Shown here in pieces: positions 51,990 to 59,665 of a DNA stretch of 64,000 nt (positions within the stretch are counted from its first letter, which is position 1; each line of letters begins with the position of its first letter). The notes beneath the pieces were generated by a model. It was not told where the DNA came from. It was given only the letters and a program-made list of their open reading frames with translations, and ran no database searches. Origin of the DNA: Elizabethkingia occulta (GTDB taxonomy: Bacteria > Bacteroidota > Bacteroidia > Flavobacteriales > Weeksellaceae); assembly GCF_002023715.1 (NCBI RefSeq), contig NZ_MAHX01000018.1:62001-126000 (forward strand). The letters run 5' to 3'. Made by a program: the position numbers and the translations under genes.

Positions 51990-54386
51990 ATGAAAAACAG
52001 AATTATATTTTCAATCTGTCTATCTTTCATTTACAATATAAAAGCACAAAGTAAAATTGATCAGGCAATTCAAATACTTGATCAAAAATATTCTCAGGAA
52101 AAGGTTTATCTCCTTTTTGATAAAGAGAAATACATTTCCGGAGAAAACATGTGGTTCAAAGCCTTTGTTTTTGACGGTTATAACCGCTCCACAATATCAT
52201 CTTCTCTGTTTGTTGAGCTGTATGACAGCAATAAAAATATAATTGCTAAAAAGGTGTTTCCAATCAACAATGGTGAAGGAAATGGCAGTCTTAACCTTTC
52301 TGAAAAATTAAAAGAAGATGTTTATTTCGTAAGAGCCTATACGACATGGATGGCTAATTTTGGTGAAGAGTTCCAGCTTGTACAACCTATCCCGGTATAC
52401 AATCCAGCATCTCCACAAAGACTCGTCATTAATAACGACTCAAAATGGACGGCTAAGGCCTATCCTGAAGGTGGTACCTTTATAGAAAACCTTCCCACAA
52501 AGTTTGCTGTAAGACTACAGACCGAAGGTACTCCCCCATCAGAATGGCATGGCTATGTAACAGACAAAGACAATCCTTCAGAAAAAATTACCAGTTTTAA
52601 AGGTTTAGACCAGAATATAGGAGTATTTAGTATTACACCCAAAAAAGGAAAAACATACCAGGTTGTTGTTGAAGACAATAATGGCGTAAAACAAAATATC
52701 GATTTACCTGTAGCCAAAGATACTGGTGTACATATACAAATAGCTAATACAGCGAAAGGTATTCAGTATACACTGAAAAGCAATAATCTTTCCGGTCTGA
52801 AAGACTATAAAGTTATTGGTACTGTCAGTAATTTACTGGCTTACAAAGCCAATATCAGCATCAACAATAAAGAAGCATCAAGTACCATTCCATCTTCTAT
52901 TAGTAATAAGATGAATGGCATACTACAACTGGCTGTATTTGATGAAAAAGAGAATCTTGTTGCTCAAAGATTATGTTTCATTGATCCTTCACAGCTACAT
53001 GTAACTCAGCCCACTGTTTCGTATTCACAAGCTGATAAAACACCACGCGCATACAACACAATTGAAATTCCGCCTCAGGAAAATTATTCCAATTACACAG
53101 TGGTTGTCCGGGATGATGCTAAAAACACTGAGAAAAATAATATTTTAAGTGCTCTATGGCTTACCGGAGATTTCTCTTCAAAAATAACTGCGCCAGCACA
53201 GTATTTCACTAAAAATGCAAATACAGAAGCTCTGGATGGTCTTCTGATTTCTGAAAAATGGACTCGTTTCGACTGGAATGCTGTAATGGCAGGAAGAACA
53301 CCCGATATAAAATATAAACCCGAGCCCTATTTTTCTTACAGAGGAAAATTAACAGTCAACAGCAGACCTCTTCCGAATACTTCTGCAAACCTGATCTTCA
53401 AAACACCTGATAACACAGTGATTAATGAAGTCCAAACCGATGATGGAGGCTACTTCATGCTGGATAATATAAATACCGATGAACCTATAAAAGTCACCTA
53501 TTTTTTAAATACTTTAAACAAAGCAGCTAGTAATCCACCCAATCTTAGAATAGCTTTTGAGCCAACTGTTGATTTTGTTACCTACAGAAGTTCATTACCT
53601 GCTACACAATACCATCTGGAAGACCGCCAGGCTGCAACTGATACTCCTGCACCGGAAATAGCCCGTGCAATAGCCAATAAAAAGAATCAGAAGTTGATAC
53701 ATGACAATGAAATTCTGATCAAAGAAGTACAGCTAAAAGCGAAAAAGAGAGATGAGAAGAGAATACTTAATGATAAATTGAGTAGTGGAATGTTCAGAAG
53801 TATGAATGAACAGGTCTTCGATCTCGTGAATGAAAATCAGGATGCACAGGCCTCTCAAAATATATTACAATGGTTGCAAGGCAGAGTTGCCGGGTTAACT
53901 TTCCAAATGGATTCCAGTGGAAATTATGTACCCTATATGAGAGGGGGACAGGCTAAATTATATATGGATGAAGTTCCTATGGACGCCAGCATGATTAACA
54001 GTACACCTGTAAGTAATATTGCCATGGTAAAAATCATTAAGGGCTCCGGTCTTCTAGGAGATGCTGTCGCTATATATACCCGAAGAGGAGATATTCAGGC
54101 TGCCACCCCGGCTGTAAAAGACCCTTTTATGGACAATACTGCAACTATTTTAGGTTATGATAAAGTAGCAGAGTTTTATAACCCGAATTACAGCAAAGAA
54201 GCCTATAAAACTATACCAAATGATACACGTGATGTATTATACTGGAACCCTGATTTAAAAGCTCAGGATAAAGCACCATCCGCAATACAGTTTTATAATA
54301 ATGATACCCCGAAAAATTATCAAGTCATCATTATAGGTTTTGATAAGGACGACAAACCTTTATACTATAACGGGACAATGCCATAA
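51990..54386 (+). CDS. MG2-like / TonB-plug-like exported protein
   Basis: A 798-residue protein with a signal peptide ending at IKAQSK (about residue 19). The N-terminal half (LLFDKEKYISGENMWFKAF, about residues 41-59, and following beta strands) resembles the MG2 domain of alpha-2-macroglobulins. Next comes a carboxypeptidase-regulatory-like domain (about 445-520), and the C-terminus has a plug-like block, NILQWLQGRVAGLTFQMD (about 629-646), with GGQAKLYMDEVPMDAS and NIAMVKIIKGSGLLGDAVAI. There is no barrel after it. Proteins like this are common in Bacteroidetes and of unknown role; an envelope scaffold or partner of a TonB-type transporter is inference. Confidence 0.8.
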   Translation: MKNRIIFSICLSFIYNIKAQSKIDQAIQILDQKYSQEKVYLLFDKEKYISGENMWFKAFVFDGYNRSTISSSLFVELYDSNKNIIAKKVFPINNGEGNGSLNLSEKLKEDVYFVRAYTTWMANFGEEFQLVQPIPVYNPASPQRLVINNDSKWTAKAYPEGGTFIENLPTKFAVRLQTEGTPPSEWHGYVTDKDNPSEKITSFKGLDQNIGVFSITPKKGKTYQVVVEDNNGVKQNIDLPVAKDTGVHIQIANTAKGIQYTLKSNNLSGLKDYKVIGTVSNLLAYKANISINNKEASSTIPSSISNKMNGILQLAVFDEKENLVAQRLCFIDPSQLHVTQPTVSYSQADKTPRAYNTIEIPPQENYSNYTVVVRDDAKNTEKNNILSALWLTGDFSSKITAPAQYFTKNANTEALDGLLISEKWTRFDWNAVMAGRTPDIKYKPEPYFSYRGKLTVNSRPLPNTSANLIFKTPDNTVINEVQTDDGGYFMLDNINTDEPIKVTYFLNTLNKAASNPPNLRIAFEPTVDFVTYRSSLPATQYHLEDRQAATDTPAPEIARAIANKKNQKLIHDNEILIKEVQLKAKKRDEKRILNDKLSSGMFRSMNEQVFDLVNENQDAQASQNILQWLQGRVAGLTFQMDSSGNYVPYMRGGQAKLYMDEVPMDASMINSTPVSNIAMVKIIKGSGLLGDAVAIYTRRGDIQAATPAVKDPFMDNTATILGYDKVAEFYNPNYSKEAYKTIPNDTRDVLYWNPDLKAQDKAPSAIQFYNNDTPKNYQVIIIGFDKDDKPLYYNGTMP

Positions 54387-54401
54387 TCCCGAACACAATA
54401 A

Positions 54402-54434
54402 AAAAGGACTGAAGAATATCTCTTCAGTCCTTTT
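54402..54434. terminator. Bidirectional terminator
   Basis: The stem AAAAGGACTGAAGA (54402-54415) pairs with TCTTCAGTCCTTTT (54421-54434) between convergent genes. Confidence 0.9.
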
Positions 54435-54457
54435 ATTTTTTATATAACCAGTCTGGA

Positions 54458-54805
54458 TTATTTTAGGAAATCTACTATATTTTCCAATGGTCTTCCAATA
54501 ACAGCTTTGTTATCTTTTATAACAACAGGTCTTTGGATTAGGGTTGGATTATCCACCAGAACATTAATCCAGCCATCTTCATCTAATTCCTGTCCTGCAT
54601 ATTTTTCTTTAAATAACGCATCACTTTTTCTCACCAAATCTTCTGCTTTCATACCAAGTTTTTGCAGTACCGATACTACCTCTTGCTTATTCAGTGGATT
54701 CTGAATAATATTAATAAGTTCGAAATCTATATTCTGATTTTCAAGATACTGTAATGCTTCTCTGGATTTAGAACACCTGCTATTATGTAAGATTTGTATT
54801 CCCAT
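54458..54805 (-). CDS. ArsC/Spx-family thiol reductase-like protein
   Basis: A 115-residue thioredoxin-fold protein with LHNSRCSKSREALQYL: Cys11 and Arg15 match the catalytic Cys-x3-Arg of the glutaredoxin-coupled arsenate reductase family. The conserved RKSDALFKEKY and QRPVVIKDNKAVIGRP segments, with arginines that bind oxyanion, are also present. No ars genes are near, so the true substrate is open; arsC would be premature. It follows the deoxynucleoside kinase gene by 13 bases. Confidence 0.88.
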   Translation of the reverse strand: MGIQILHNSRCSKSREALQYLENQNIDFELINIIQNPLNKQEVVSVLQKLGMKAEDLVRKSDALFKEKYAGQELDEDGWINVLVDNPTLIQRPVVIKDNKAVIGRPLENIVDFLK

Positions 54806-54818
54806 TGTTGGTTAAATT

Positions 54819-55433
54819 TTAGAAAAGACCATTAAGATTACTGTCAATACTATCTAAGATAAAACCAAAGTCTTCTGGCTTTTCAACAAAGTCAATGTCA
54901 TTAACATCTATAATAAGCAATTTTCCTTCATCATAACCTTTGATCCATTTCTCATACTTATCATTCAGTTTCGAAAGATAATCGATGCTGATTCCTGCTT
55001 CATAGTCTCTTCCTCTTTTTGCAATCTGCGCAACAAGTTTAGAGATATCTGCTCTTAGATAAATCAATAAATCCGGAGCTGATACGAAAGTTTTCATCAG
55101 ATTGAATACTGACTTATAGTTATTGAAATCTCTTTCAGTTAAAAGCCCCATATCATTAAGGTTTTCAGCAAATATATGAGCGTCTTCATAGATCGTTCTG
55201 TCCTGAATAACATTCTTACCACTCTCACGGATTTCTTTAATTTGTTTAAAGCGACTTCCTAAGAAGTAAATCTGAAGGTTAAAGGCCCATTTAGCCATGT
55301 CGTGGTAGAAATCATCCAGATACGGATTGTGATCTACATCTTCAAACTGCGCTTCCCATCCGTAATGTTTAGCCAACATCGTTGTGAGCGTGGTTTTTCC
55401 AGCCCCTATATTTCCTGTTACCGCAATGTGCAT
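54819..55433 (-). CDS. Deoxynucleoside kinase
   Basis: A 204-residue P-loop kinase that phosphorylates deoxynucleosides for salvage. The P-loop GNIGAGKTTL is at residues 7-16; QDRTIYEDAHIF carries the Asp-Arg pair near residues 77-79; the lid region AKRGRDYEAGISIDYL includes the Arg triad. It resembles the dCK/dGK/dAK group of Firmicutes and Bacteroidetes. Which base it prefers is not visible. Confidence 0.93.
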   Translation of the reverse strand: MHIAVTGNIGAGKTTLTTMLAKHYGWEAQFEDVDHNPYLDDFYHDMAKWAFNLQIYFLGSRFKQIKEIRESGKNVIQDRTIYEDAHIFAENLNDMGLLTERDFNNYKSVFNLMKTFVSAPDLLIYLRADISKLVAQIAKRGRDYEAGISIDYLSKLNDKYEKWIKGYDEGKLLIIDVNDIDFVEKPEDFGFILDSIDSNLNGLF

Positions 55434-55539
55434 ATCTTATTTTTTTCGAGGTGTAAAGATAAAGCTTGTTTGTCTCGATTGCAAACCCATTTTGAAAACA
55501 ATGACTAAAGTCCGGAATTCCATTATGTAAGATATATAC

Positions 55540-55881
55540 TTACGATTTATTATTTTTTTCCAGCAATACTTCTCCCCATGCGTTAAGCTGCCACAATACC
55601 TTTACTAAATCCTCACCAAGAGGTGTAAGGGAATACTCCACACATGGTGGCAATTCAGGATAGGAAACTTTTGTTAAAAGACCTGCTGACTCCATTTCTT
55701 TAAGCTGCTGATTAAGAACTCGTCTATCCACTTTACCAATTCCTTTGATAAATTCGCTGGGACGTTTTTTACCTTCATTAATCTGCCAAACGATAGGAAT
55801 TTTCCATTTTCCGCTTATTGCATTTACGGCAAATTCAAGTGGACATATTTTTTCTTCTATCGCTCTTTCCTTTGTATTCAT
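55540..55881 (-). CDS. HxlR family helix-turn-helix regulator
   Basis: A 113-residue winged-helix regulator. KICPLEFAVNAISGKWKIPIVW is the HxlR signature with its conserved Cys (about 13), which may sense redox, electrophiles or formaldehyde; the recognition helix is near GKVDRRVLNQQLKEME, and the wing is SYPELPPCVEYSLTPLG. I chose the Met at 55881: the frame opens at 55911, but the -7 box at 55909-55916 overlaps that codon. It is divergent from the peroxiredoxin gene, with 92 bases between. Confidence 0.9.
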   Translation of the reverse strand: MNTKERAIEEKICPLEFAVNAISGKWKIPIVWQINEGKKRPSEFIKGIGKVDRRVLNQQLKEMESAGLLTKVSYPELPPCVEYSLTPLGEDLVKVLWQLNAWGEVLLEKNNKS

Positions 55882-55908
55882 AAAATTGACTTTTTTATCC
55901 CATAGGGA

Positions 55909-55916
55909 CAAATTTA
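55909..55916 (-). promoter_or_regulatory. -7 box (TAAATTTG) for the HxlR gene
   Basis: The plus strand reads CAAATTTA. Predicted start near 55904, a leader of about 23 bases to the Met at 55881; this decides the start. Confidence 0.6.
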
Positions 55917-55927
55917 TGCGTTATTGC

Positions 55928-55941
55928 CTATCTCCGGATAG
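55928..55941. promoter_or_regulatory. Candidate operator for the HxlR regulator
   Basis: CTATC-TCCG-GATAG is a 14-base perfect-arm dyad in the middle of the divergent gap, 12 bases upstream of the HxlR -7 box and close to the peroxiredoxin promoter. HxlR proteins bind as dimers to such dyads, so it may be the site for autoregulation and control of the divergent gene. Confidence 0.5.
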
Positions 55942-55973
55942 TTATAAATCTTTGCAAAATTAAATAAAATCAT

Positions 55974-56609
55974 ATGGATATTTTAGCAAAAAACATTGCT
56001 CAATTCAACGAAGTATTAGCATCTCAAATTCCCGCAGAAACATTACAGGCTTTTCAAAAATCTGTCCAGGATTTGGAAGAAAAAAAAACCGGAAGTAAAA
56101 GTCTTAAAATTGGAGAAAGATTTCCGGATTTTCAACTTTCCAATTTTGACGGACAAATGCATTCTTTAAAAGATCTGTTAAAAAATAAACTAGTGATCGC
56201 TTTTCTCAGAGGAAGCTGGTGCCCTTACTGCAATATGGAAATACAGGCATTACAAAATGAACTTCACCAGTTTAAAGCAAAGGATGTAAATCTGATTGTC
56301 ATTACACCGCAACCTTCGAATATTAATGCTGAATGGCAGCAACAGCAAAATGCTGAATTTGAAATTTTATCGGATAAAGGTAATCTACTCGCTAAAAAAT
56401 TGGGAATCGATATTGAGCTACAAGAGTTTGTTATTCCTCATTATAAAGCCATGGGAATAGACTTACTTCAAATTAATCAGACAGAACAATACTCTTTGCC
56501 AATTCCCGCTGTTTATGTTTTAGATTCTCATGCTACTGTAACTTATAAATTTGTAAACCCTGATTATATGAAGCGTGTTAATATAGAAGAATTATTAAAT
56601 CAGCTCTAG
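55974..56609 (+). CDS. Peroxiredoxin-like (AhpC/TSA, thioredoxin-fold) protein
   Basis: A 211-residue protein without a signal peptide. An N-terminal helical arm (residues 1-45) precedes the thioredoxin-like domain, with IGERFPDFQLSNFDGQMH and LRGSWCPYCNMEIQ, Cys83 and Cys86, a CxxC where AhpC enzymes have a single peroxidatic Cys. The later strand is IPAVYVLDSHATVTYKF. It may be a peroxidase or thiol oxidoreductase. It is divergent from the HxlR regulator, which probably controls it in answer to oxidants or electrophiles. Confidence 0.88.
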   Translation: MDILAKNIAQFNEVLASQIPAETLQAFQKSVQDLEEKKTGSKSLKIGERFPDFQLSNFDGQMHSLKDLLKNKLVIAFLRGSWCPYCNMEIQALQNELHQFKAKDVNLIVITPQPSNINAEWQQQQNAEFEILSDKGNLLAKKLGIDIELQEFVIPHYKAMGIDLLQINQTEQYSLPIPAVYVLDSHATVTYKFVNPDYMKRVNIEELLNQL

Positions 56610-56644
56610 ACTAAGGCTCCAAAGCCATTTTGCTATGAGCAGAA

Positions 56645-56678
56645 AAAATTAAAGTAAGCTTTCGCTTACTTTAATTTT
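56645..56678. terminator. Terminator that overlaps the glutaminyl cyclase stop
   Basis: A 15-bp perfect stem, AAAATTAAAGTAAGC (56645-56659) and complement (56664-56678), loop TTTC. The cyclase stop codon (56666-56668) is inside the right arm. Confidence 0.87.
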
Positions 56679-57712
56679 ACTTCGTATATCTTCGGCCAGT
56701 TCTTACCGGTTACCAGCATATTATCACCTTTAAAAGCTATACCGTTCAGGACATCATCGGATCCTTTGGTATGTAGTTTTACATAGTTAGAGAAATCATA
56801 TCTTCCCACCACTTCCCCGGTTGCCGGATCAATTTTTAGTACCACAGGTTGTTGCCATACGTTGGCATAAATAAATCCTTTATAATATTCCAGTTCATTA
56901 ATCTGACCATATGCCATTTCTGAACCGGCTACTCCGATTTTTCTTACCACCTTGGAAGGATCATTAACATCCAGAAAATAAATATTAGAAGAACCATCTG
57001 AAGCAATCAGGTTTTTGCCATCATAAGTCAATCCCCAGCCTTCTGTCATCTCAGTAGGATACTGAAACTGTCCTATTTGCTGTAAATTGGCTTTATTATA
57101 AATGAAACCTATTTTATTTTTCCAGTCAAGCTGAAACACTTTATCTCCGGCTATTGTACTTCCTTCTGAGAATATTTTTTCAACCAACTGAGTTCCGGGA
57201 GCAGGATTAGGTTTTGCCTCAGCAATAGGCTGGGTCTGCCCTAATGTATATTTAATTAGTCTGGACTGGTCGAATTGTCCATCTGATTCATAGACTGTAT
57301 TTCCGTCTAACTGAAATCCCTGTACAAAATTTTTCGGATCATGAGGATATTCAGCAACCTGCTCATAAGTAAGATTTTGCTCTGGCTTAGATGCAAATAC
57401 ATTAATTGTTGCATCCTGGTTGACCACTTTACCATCTTTCATCTTAATATTGAATGTTACGTCATTCTCTCCCAGTGTGAAAAATTTAGGATCAATTGTC
57501 AGTGTATTACTTTCTTTATCTCCGAAGCTGATACTGATGCTTTCTGCATTTCCTGTTACATCGGAGGGCAAAGCTATCTTATCTCCGAAATGATAACCTT
57601 TATCCTGCATTGTAGCATTATATTCCTGAATACTTTTTATAACAGTTTTTTCCTTGTTACAGGAAGCTAAAAGTGTAAGAGCCATAAGCCCTATAACTAT
57701 ATTTTTTTTCAT
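56666..57712 (-). CDS. Glutaminyl-peptide cyclotransferase (glutamine cyclotransferase family), lipoprotein
   Basis: A 348-residue lipoprotein (lipobox LASC, Cys18). A short N-terminal Ig-like region (about 30-105) is followed by a five-bladed beta-propeller: EYPHDPKNFVQGFQLDGNTV (about 123-142), KIGFIYNKANLQQIGQF, EGWGLTYDGKNLIASDGSS and NELEYYKGFIYANVWQQP. These are the marks of the plant-type (papaya) glutaminyl cyclase family that converts N-terminal Gln to pyroglutamate. It would act on the periplasmic face. Confidence 0.9.
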   Translation of the reverse strand: MKKNIVIGLMALTLLASCNKEKTVIKSIQEYNATMQDKGYHFGDKIALPSDVTGNAESISISFGDKESNTLTIDPKFFTLGENDVTFNIKMKDGKVVNQDATINVFASKPEQNLTYEQVAEYPHDPKNFVQGFQLDGNTVYESDGQFDQSRLIKYTLGQTQPIAEAKPNPAPGTQLVEKIFSEGSTIAGDKVFQLDWKNKIGFIYNKANLQQIGQFQYPTEMTEGWGLTYDGKNLIASDGSSNIYFLDVNDPSKVVRKIGVAGSEMAYGQINELEYYKGFIYANVWQQPVVLKIDPATGEVVGRYDFSNYVKLHTKGSDDVLNGIAFKGDNMLVTGKNWPKIYEVKLK

Positions 57713-57776
57713 TTACCTATTTTTATTTTCAGGGGTATTCATCCCCCTTTTATAATTGAGTCAAAAGTACAAAATT

Positions 57777-58694
57777 TTATCCCGAAAAATCACCAAGCAT
57801 ATCCATTGTTGGCACAAAAAACAAACTTCCGGTTTTTGCGGTACTAAAGTCTAATATTCTGTCATAATTGCCTGCAGGATCACCAACAAACATACTTTCC
57901 AGCATTTTTTGTACTGTACTGAATGTACTGGCATAAGCGATAAAATAAGTTCCGGTTTCGGAACTTGTCCGGAAAGGCATATTATCTCTTACTACTTTAA
58001 AATCATCTCCTACATTAGCAAGAGCACTATGCGAATTTGCAGGCTTTACATCATCTGTCATTTCTATATCACTTGCTTTGTAGCGGCCAATCACTTTTTC
58101 CTGCTCCGGTACAGGCAATGAATTCCATGCTTTCATATCATGGATATATTTTTGTACAAACAGATAACTTCCTCCTTCATAAGCTTCATCTTCTGTTCCT
58201 ACCTTTGCAAAGAAATCGCGGTCGGATCCCTGCGGATTTTCTGTTCCGTCTACAAATCCCAATATTGCTCTCCCATCCCAATATCTGAAACCATGTATTT
58301 CCTCTATACAACTAGCTACAGGAGATAATACATCGGAAATTGCCGTAGCCATATCAAAACAAATACTGAACTGATCTGCCCTGATATGGAAATGCAAATC
58401 ACCCGGAGTAGAAACAGCTGTATGCTTCTCTCCTTTTACTTCTTTAAAGATATCAAGCTCTTTAGGCAGTGGCTCCTGAAGCTCCAGCTTTTTCCATGCA
58501 TTATAACCAATTCCCATAACGCAGCTAACCCTTACATTTGGAAAACGTACTGCCGCCGAGTTATTGAGATTAGAAACCAATGCACATACTCTCTGAAAAG
58601 CTTCTTTAATATTATCTGTGTCTTTAAAATTCCATACCATAAAATAGGTATTGGCATTAGGATTATCTGTTACTTTTTGTGATTGTACAGCCAT
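57777..58694 (-). CDS. Dyp-type heme peroxidase
   Basis: A 305-residue protein with the duplicated ferredoxin-like fold of dye-decolorising peroxidases. The distal motif is in LGFVDGTENPQGSD (Asp near residue 148, GxxDG), the heme-binding His is in NSHSALANVG (about 221-230), and the conserved Arg is in VVRDNMPF. There is no Tat or Sec signal, so it is cytoplasmic or packaged in an encapsulin shell; no encapsulin gene is visible in the window. Confidence 0.92.
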   Translation of the reverse strand: MAVQSQKVTDNPNANTYFMVWNFKDTDNIKEAFQRVCALVSNLNNSAAVRFPNVRVSCVMGIGYNAWKKLELQEPLPKELDIFKEVKGEKHTAVSTPGDLHFHIRADQFSICFDMATAISDVLSPVASCIEEIHGFRYWDGRAILGFVDGTENPQGSDRDFFAKVGTEDEAYEGGSYLFVQKYIHDMKAWNSLPVPEQEKVIGRYKASDIEMTDDVKPANSHSALANVGDDFKVVRDNMPFRTSSETGTYFIAYASTFSTVQKMLESMFVGDPAGNYDRILDFSTAKTGSLFFVPTMDMLGDFSG

Positions 58695-58746
58695 ATTATT
58701 TGTCTAAATAAACGATTAAATCAATATAAATTTACTCCAGTAATAA

Positions 58747-59124
58747 TTATTTCAAAGTTTCTACATCCTGACCAAATTGCAGGATATAACCATTGTTATC
58801 ATAAATAGCAAATTCCCGCATTTGCCATGGAAAATCTTCAATATTATAACATATCTCTGTTTTATCTTTCAGCTGTTCCCAAAGACTATTTACATCCTGA
58901 ATGTTAAAATAGAATGATCCCGAAAACATTGAGCTTTTGAAAGGAATCTGCTCATTAGGCTTAGAAAACATGATCTCAACATCATCTTTTTTCAGCAGTG
59001 CCCATTGCCATTCTTCATCTTTTTTCAGGCATTGAAAACCTAAATTTGTTGTATAGAATTCAATCGTTTCATCTAATTCCGTTGTCCATAAATTAGGGGT
59101 AAGTGTATTAAACTTTATCTCCAT
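58747..59124 (-). CDS. VOC-like protein 2
   Basis: A 125-residue VOC protein. TPNLWTTELDETIEFYTTNL is the first beta-alpha unit, and FAIYDNNGYILQFGQDVE the closing strand. Its start overlaps the end of the SRPBCC gene by 17 bases. No substrate can be named. Confidence 0.85.
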   Translation of the reverse strand: MEIKFNTLTPNLWTTELDETIEFYTTNLGFQCLKKDEEWQWALLKKDDVEIMFSKPNEQIPFKSSMFSGSFYFNIQDVNSLWEQLKDKTEICYNIEDFPWQMREFAIYDNNGYILQFGQDVETLK

Positions 59125-59542
59125 TATTTTCTAAAAAATTTTTAAGTGATTTTCCCAGAATTTCATTCCAGCCTGCCTTATAATTTTCCTTTGCAAAGTC
59201 GGCTCCGGCATCGGAAAAACTATCTAAGCCGGTATGTGTTAAAGTAAGCTTTGTTCCGTTATCTGTTTTTTCCAGTTCCCATAACAATTTTGATGAACCT
59301 CTGCTATGATCTGGGTGTGTCCAGGTATGCTTTAAAAATCTGTTAGGTTCATAACCAAGCACCTGACAGCGATGAAGGTATTTTTTCTCATTCCCAGGTT
59401 CAAAAAAATCAAATACGGCACCTTCTTTAAGAACAAAGTTGGGAATATCAAAATACCATATTTTCATTTCATCTTTATCGGTAATAGCTCTCCATACTTG
59501 TTCTACAGGTACGTTATATGTTTCGGTAACGATAACTGACAT
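59108..59542 (-). CDS. SRPBCC (AHSA1-like) protein 4
   Basis: A 144-residue SRPBCC protein. MSVIVTETYNVPVEQVWRAI and MKIWYFDIPNFVLKEG open the sheet, with the cavity strand FLKHTWTHPDHSRGSS and the last helix NYKAGWNEILGKSLKNFLE. Its fold matches the three SRPBCC genes at 40.8-43.0 kb. It overlaps the VOC gene by 17 bases. Confidence 0.86.
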   Translation of the reverse strand: MSVIVTETYNVPVEQVWRAITDKDEMKIWYFDIPNFVLKEGAVFDFFEPGNEKKYLHRCQVLGYEPNRFLKHTWTHPDHSRGSSKLLWELEKTDNGTKLTLTHTGLDSFSDAGADFAKENYKAGWNEILGKSLKNFLENNGDKV

Positions 59543-59630
59543 GGCCCATATTTTCCAATAAAGCTAAACAATATTTCAGTTATTCTTAGCCTATTTATGA
59601 AAGTTTATGAATTTTCATGAGGTATTTCAT

Positions 59631-59660
59631 ATTAAAAGGTGAGCAAGCTCACCTTTTAAT
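59631..59660 (-). terminator. Terminator after the ABC-2 permease
   Basis: A 14-bp perfect stem, ATTAAAAGGTGAGC (59631-59644) and complement (59647-59660), with a 2-base loop. Confidence 0.8.
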
Positions 59661-59665
59661 ATTAT

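Noticed and set aside
54458-54805. Arsenic resistance locus
   Set aside because: The gene has the ArsC Cys-x3-Arg signature, but no arsB, acr3 or arsR lies nearby, so a resistance role is not supported.
57777-58694. Encapsulin-packaged Dyp peroxidase
   Set aside because: No encapsulin shell gene is next to it, and I could not see a clear C-terminal cargo tag.
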